From Nyssa sinensis (taxonomy: Eukaryota; Streptophyta; Magnoliopsida; Cornales; Nyssaceae), in NCBI GenBank assembly GCA_008638375.1, contig CM018031.1, positions 64,202,688 through 64,266,687 on the forward strand: a stretch of 64,000 bases of DNA, read 5' to 3'. A model generated the notes under the pieces. The model saw nothing but the letters and a program-made list of their open reading frames with translations. It searched no databases and was not told the origin of the DNA. Below, in pieces: positions 61,684-64,000 of this stretch. Within the stretch, counting starts at the first letter, position 1, and each line of letters opens with the position of its first letter. The translations under genes were made by a program, and so were the position numbers.

Positions 61684-62412
61684 AGGCACCAACCCAGACA
61701 GGAGCTAAGGCCTGAGCCGCCGAGACAAGGTCAGGGAGCCGAGACGGGAGAGGTTCGTAACGAGCTACTCGACCCGAACAATCATGTCATTCTCGTTCTC
61801 CATGCCGATAACACGTTAGCAGGGATGTCCAATCGAGCAAAGAAACGGTATGTCAGGGAGGCAAAGATGGAGCCATGCCCTCATCAGGTCTTGGCGATTG
61901 AAAAAAGGCACAAACCCTTGCCGAGTATCCAGTTTTCGAACCAGGACCTCCTCGGAGTGCACCACCCCCACAGTGATGCCTTGGTCATCTCGCTGAAGGT
62001 GGCCAACTTCGGTATCAGAAGAGTTTTGGTGAACACGGGCTGTTCTACAAATATCCTGTTCTACGAACCTTTTAAGCAGTTAAAACTCGACTCAGGCGTC
62101 CTAAAGGCTACCACAACAATAATGGTAGGATTTGACGAAAATCTGAGTTCACCAATTGGGGGTATCGACTTGCCAACCACTATTGGGGAGGGAGATGGTC
62201 GGAAGACCCTTATATCTGAATACATGGTAGTGGATTCCAGATCTCCATACAACATTATCATCGGGAAACCATGGCTTCATCAGATGGGAGCAGTTACCTC
62301 CACCCTTCATTAGTGTCTCAAGTATGTCCACAATGAGAAAGTCTACATGACCAAAGGCGTCCAGTCGATATCACGGGAATGTCACGTTGTGGCATTAAAA
62401 GGAAAAAAGTAA
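61684..62412 (+). pseudogene. gypsy aspartic protease region, catalytic Asp lost
   Basis: The same frame continues through DALVISLKVANFGIRRVLVN, TGCSTNILFYEPFKQL, PTTIGEGDGRKTLISEYMVV and YNIIIGKPWLHQMGAVTSTL. The catalytic motif normally reads D-T/S-G; here it is N-T-G (codon AAC near 62032-62034), so the protease would be inactive. Stops lie at 62311 (TAG) and 62410 (TAA). Confidence 0.85.
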
Positions 62413-64000
62413 AAACAGCAGTTACAGAAACCTCGGCACGCCTTCAACCAAGGAACGGGTACCGAGGCCCCCGCCGAGATCAACGAACCATTGAGCCCAA
62501 GAGGGAGAGACAATGTGGCAGTACCGATCCAGGAACCAGCCAGGGTGTTGGTAAGCACCGAAGGTGAAGGGCGCTACTTACAGCTCGGGGCCGACTTACC
62601 CCAATCGGAGCAGGATGAGATCACCGAGTTCCTAAAGGATAACCTGTTGGTCTTCGCATGGGAAACCAACGATATGGAGGGAATAGACCCCTCCCTCATC
62701 TGCCACAAATTGATGACGGACCCAACTTTCCCCCCGGTCAGACAAAAACGACTGACCTTCGCCCCGAAAAGGCACAAGGTGATCAACGAAGAAGTCCGAA
62801 GGTTGCTGGATGCCAACTTGATACGAGGGGTGTTCTATCTGAAGTGGTTAGCCAACACCGTCCTTGTCAAGAAGAAGAACGGTAAGTGGCGTGTCTGCGT
62901 TGACTACACCGACCTCAACAAAGCTTACCCCAAGGACAGCTTCCCGCTGCCTAGAATCGACCAATTAGTCGACGCCACTGCAGGCCACGAGATGATGAGC
63001 TTCATGGATGCATACTCTGGATACAACCAGATCCAGATGCATCCCCCAGACCAAAAAAAGACGTCCTTCATCTCAGAACGAGGCCTTTACTGCTACACGG
63101 TAATGCCTTTCGGACTAAAAAATGTCGGAGCTACATACCAACGATTGGTGAACCGGATGTTTGGGCCTTTGCTCGGTAAAACTATGGAGGTCTACATAGA
63201 TGACATGTTGGTCAAAAGCCAGAAAAAGAGTGAGCACGTCGAACACTTAAGGCAGACCTTCGACATACTCAAAAAACACAAGATGAAGCTGAATCCTTCA
63301 AAATGCACGTTCGGGGTCAGCAGAGGCAAGTTTCTCGGCTTCTTGATCTCACAAAGGGGGATAGAGACAGACCCTCTGCAAATCAAGGCTTTAATAGAAC
63401 TAGAACCCCCGAGGTCCAAAAAGGAGATCCAGGCTTTGAACGGAAGGATTGCAGCTCTGAACAGGTTCATCTCCAGGTCCACCGACCGCTGCCTCCCATT
63501 CTTCAAAGCCCTAAGAGGAAGTAAGGCCCTAGAATGGACCCCAGAGTGCGACAAAGCTTTTTCGGAGGTAAAGCAATACATGTCGTCACTAGAGCTCTTA
63601 TCCAAACCTGTGCAAGCGGAAAGGCTCTTCCTATATCTCGCCGTGTCCGAGAACGCGGTAAGCTCTGCACTGGTCAGAGAGGAACAGGGATGCCAGAAGC
63701 CCGTATTCTATGTTAGCAAGGCGCTTCTCGGATCTGAAAAATGGTACCCTGAGGTGGAAAAGCTGGCATTCGCCTTGATAATATCCGCTAGGAAGCTCCG
63801 GCCTTATTTCCAAGCCCACGCGATTATGGTCCCGACCTGCCACCCCCTGAAAGCGATTCTGCACAAGCCTGACACATCAGGACGCCTAATAAAGTGGTCT
63901 GTGGAGTTGGGAGAATTCGATATATCTTACGCACCCAGGACTGCCATTAAGGCGCAGGCCTTGGCAGACTTCGTCGCAGAGTTTACGTCACGTCTGGAAG
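62413..64000 (+). pseudogene. gypsy reverse transcriptase and start of RNase H, open at the window edge
   Basis: The frame is open from 62413 to the end of the window. Visible blocks are the RT fingers and palm ([76 protein letters not shown]), the catalytic YIDDMLVKS, and the thumb ([20 protein letters not shown]). RNase H-like sequence then begins ([49 protein letters not shown]). The RT catalytic aspartates are intact. Integrase and the 3' LTR lie beyond the edge. The RT order and gag type point to the Tat/Ogre lineage. Because gag and protease upstream are broken, the copy cannot act alone. Confidence 0.9.

Overview
The window is nuclear DNA of a flowering plant, almost certainly a eudicot. 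It is AT-rich and gene-poor, with GT-AG introns, long AT microsatellites, plant-only gene families (TT8-type bHLH, ALMT, DUF26, OEP7, EDGP-like aspartic protease) and plant-type retroelements. I cannot name the species. Nothing looks prokaryotic, and I see no CRISPR, rRNA or tRNA gene.

Layout: (1) 2431-7361, minus: the first six exons of a TT8/bHLH42-type anthocyanin and proanthocyanidin regulator. Its bHLH-coding 3' exons are not in the window. (2) 7.4-19 kb: gene-free, with AT microsatellites, a fresh 270-bp tandem duplication and TE debris. (3) 19012-21837, plus: an intact six-exon ALMT anion channel. (4) 23304-23717, plus: a small secreted single-DUF26 (ginkbilobin-like) protein. (5) 26603-27730, minus: an F-box protein with a C-terminal membrane anchor, probably with a 5'UTR exon near 33.0-33.2 kb. 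The 5.3-kb 5'UTR intron would contain decayed LINEs and a solo-LTR-like element. (6) 36093-37220: a TIR-bounded element carrying a frameshifted glycerol-3-phosphate acyltransferase (GPAT) fragment. (7) 38123-38353, minus: chloroplast outer-envelope protein OEP7. (8) 40399-45625, minus: snRNP core protein SmD1, four exons with a 4.6-kb TE-filled third intron. (9) 47204-48506, plus: an EDGP/basic-7S-globulin-like aspartic protease homologue. (10) 48999-57974, minus: a seven-exon R3H-motif nucleic-acid-binding protein that converges on the protease. (11) About 59440-64000, plus: the 5' LTR, primer-binding site, gag, protease, reverse transcriptase and the start of RNase H of a Tat/Ogre-like Ty3/gypsy retrotransposon, cut by the window edge.

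The host genes are functionally unrelated, as is normal for plants. The main points of interest are: the GPAT capture inside a TIR element; single-base insertions that break three otherwise well-conserved genes plus the GPAT fragment, all between 36 and 51 kb, which look more like assembly errors than biology; a tandem splice acceptor that could rescue SmD1; a 15-nt micro-exon in TT8; a retrotransposon whose stops all fit C-to-T decay; and a four-copy dispersed TIR family, one copy of which has a perfect 8-bp flanking repeat.
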